DNA from: Anaerolineales bacterium
GTDB lineage: Bacteria > Chloroflexota > Anaerolineae > Anaerolineales > Villigracilaceae
DNA length: 7,682 nucleotides
Direction: 5' to 3'
Assembly (NCBI GenBank): GCA_025966435.1
Contig: JAICRQ010000156.1
Span: forward strand, 1-7,682
Shown: piece after piece, positions 6,582-7,682 of the stretch
Position numbering within the stretch: position 1 is the stretch's first letter
Layout: each line of letters begins with the position of its first letter
Notes under the pieces: generated by a model
Seen by the model: only the letters and a program-made list of their open reading frames with translations
The model's database searches: none
What the model was told of the DNA's origin: nothing
Made by a program: the position numbers and the translations under genes

Positions 6582-6893
6582 ATGACAGTCGAAGTTGTCC
6601 CTGAAATTGAGATCATCGAGCAGCAGGAAGAAGAAACCGAACTGGAGCCGCTTTACCGCGTGCTCGTCCACAACGACCATGTCACTCCCATGGACTTTGT
6701 GGTCCATGTACTGAAAACCATCTTCTACCAGTCAAACCCCAAAGCCTACGAGATCATGCTCATCGCACACATCACCGGGCTGGCGTATGTTCAAACCCTT
6801 CCCAGATCAGAAGCCGAGAAGCGGATTAACAAGGCACATTTCGCCGCCGGTTTGGAGGGCTACCCCCTGCACTTTTCGATGGAGCCGGAATGA
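6582..6893 (+). CDS. clpS: ClpS, ATP-dependent Clp protease adaptor (N-end rule)
   Basis: A 103-residue adaptor that delivers proteins with destabilising N-terminal residues to the ClpAP or ClpCP protease. A flexible acidic N-terminal tail (about 1-22, many E residues) is followed by the folded ClpS core. YRVLVHNDHVTPMDFVVHVL (25-44) holds the binding pocket residues N31, D32, T35, P36 and M37; MLIAH (59-63) supplies M59 and H63; and the core ends in the strand PLHFSMEP (95-102). E. coli ClpS (106 aa) has NDDYTPM at the first motif; here the second Asp is replaced by His33, a position I recall as variable in the family. No clpA or clpC lies in the window. The start has no clear Shine-Dalgarno, and the frame has a close upstream stop, leaving no better start. 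The stop overlaps the next start as ATGA. Confidence 0.93.
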   Translation: MTVEVVPEIEIIEQQEEETELEPLYRVLVHNDHVTPMDFVVHVLKTIFYQSNPKAYEIMLIAHITGLAYVQTLPRSEAEKRINKAHFAAGLEGYPLHFSMEPE

Positions 6894-7663
6894 CAGATGC
6901 GGTGCCGCGTCTTCTCCGCTCGAGCCAGAAATTACTCGGCTTTGCTTTTTCCTTTCTCATTTATTACGGGCTGCCGTTTCACCAAAGGGCGCTGACTCAA
7001 ATCTACGCACCTTTCATCCGCCCGGGGGATCTATGCTTCGACGTCGGCGCTCATCTTGGCGACCGCCTGCGCGCCTGGTCCAGGCTTGGCGCTCGCGTCG
7101 TTGCCCTGGAACCTCACCCCGGTATGATGAACTGGTTGCGGCGCTGGTATGGGCAAAAATCAAATATTGTATTGCTGGAACAAGCAGTGAGCTCGCGACC
7201 CGGCACAGCCACTTTGTGGATGAGTCGCCTTACGCCAAGCATTTCGACTATTTCGCAGGAGTGGTTGAGTACGGTCCGGCAGAACCGGCGTTTTGCCGGA
7301 TCACGCTGGGACGAGCAGAGATCTGTTTCCGTCACAACCCTTGATGATTTGATCGACCGATATGGAAAGCCAGTGTTTTGCAAGATCGATGTGGAGGGAG
7401 CGGAGCTCGATGTGCTCCAGGGACTTTCGCAGCCGCTCCAAGCACTCTCGTTCGAGTACATCCCCGCGGTGATCGGGACGGCTCTAGGCTGTATCGAACG
7501 ACTGAGCCAGCTGGGCAAATATGAATACAACTGGCGTGTGAGTGAATTTCCTTGGTTGCGCTCCCCCGTATGGCTTCCACCGCAGGAGATGGCTGCGCAA
7601 TTACAGCACATGAGGCCCGACAGTAATTCGGGAGATGTGTATGCCCGGTTGATACGTACGTAA
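6890..7663 (+). CDS. FkbM-family SAM-dependent methyltransferase
   Basis: A 257-residue class I methyltransferase. The SAM-binding motif FDVGAHLGDR is at 50-59, the acidic end of the second strand in VALEPHPG (71-78), and the FkbM signature FCKIDVEGAELDVLQGL at 163-179. FkbM relatives mostly O-methylate sugars, polyketides or other secondary products, so the acceptor cannot be predicted. Near the N terminus there is a hydrophobic stretch (about 14-29, LLGFAFSFLIYYGLPF) which may be a membrane-associating helix or simply a buried one. The ATG overlaps the clpS stop (ATGA), with GGAG at 6881-6884 as ribosome site 5 bases upstream, so the pair is translationally coupled. No glycosyltransferase or other biosynthetic gene is seen next to it. 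After the TAA only 19 bases remain in the window. Confidence 0.9.
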   Translation: MTDAVPRLLRSSQKLLGFAFSFLIYYGLPFHQRALTQIYAPFIRPGDLCFDVGAHLGDRLRAWSRLGARVVALEPHPGMMNWLRRWYGQKSNIVLLEQAVSSRPGTATLWMSRLTPSISTISQEWLSTVRQNRRFAGSRWDEQRSVSVTTLDDLIDRYGKPVFCKIDVEGAELDVLQGLSQPLQALSFEYIPAVIGTALGCIERLSQLGKYEYNWRVSEFPWLRSPVWLPPQEMAAQLQHMRPDSNSGDVYARLIRT

Positions 7664-7682
7664 TATTGGAGAGTCCAGCCCA

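Noticed and set aside
6787..7344. 185-codon open frame on the plus strand across clpS and the methyltransferase
   Set aside because: It overlaps two well-supported genes in another frame and its translation is Arg/Ser/Pro-rich with no motif.
7114..7611. 165-codon open frame on the minus strand
   Set aside because: It lies opposite the FkbM methyltransferase, whose motifs are intact; the translation is low-complexity Ser/Arg-rich with no domain.

Overview
The window reads as a bacterial chromosome segment of medium GC content. All seven genes lie on the + strand, tightly packed, with an intact 5' end for six of them. No phage, plasmid, transposase, CRISPR or RNA gene is visible. The best guess at the host is a Chloroflexota member, probably Anaerolineae-like. 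This rests on the palindromic intergenic repeat (inverted ends TGTCATTGCGAG / CTCGCAACGACA with GCGAAGCAA / TTGCTTCGC inside), on the style of the histidine kinase, and on general gene content. It is an inference from memory, not a database result.

Layout: (1) 2-100, the last 32 codons of an unrecognised gene. (2) 108-275, a palindromic repeat element that fills almost the whole gap. (3) 298-1704, a soluble (Si-specific) NAD(P)+ transhydrogenase, SthA, closed by a textbook intrinsic terminator at 1729-1760. (4) 1815-3845, a YbaL/KefC-type CPA2 cation:proton antiporter with both RCK_N and RCK_C domains, overlapping by 13 bases a small NTF2/SnoaL-like protein (3833-4234). (5) A 116-base gap with a good sigma70-type promoter and a dyad over its -10/start region. 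It is followed by a six-helix membrane histidine kinase (4351-5676) and, 6 bases later, an aldo/keto reductase (5683-6501). (6) An 80-base gap with a strong 13-bp hairpin directly after the reductase stop, then clpS (6582-6893), which shares an ATGA stop/start with an FkbM-family methyltransferase (6890-7663).

How the genes may work together: the transhydrogenase moves electrons between NADPH and NADH. The antiporter carries a Rossmann-type RCK_N domain of the kind that binds nucleotides. The aldo/keto reductase uses a nicotinamide cofactor to reduce aldehydes or ketones. A redox or carbonyl-stress theme is therefore possible, but the three genes sit in at least two transcription units and the link is inference. 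The two closely coupled pairs (antiporter with NTF2-like protein, ClpS with FkbM methyltransferase) are the most interesting arrangements. I do not see a clear undescribed multi-gene system; most of the window is ordinary core metabolism and housekeeping.
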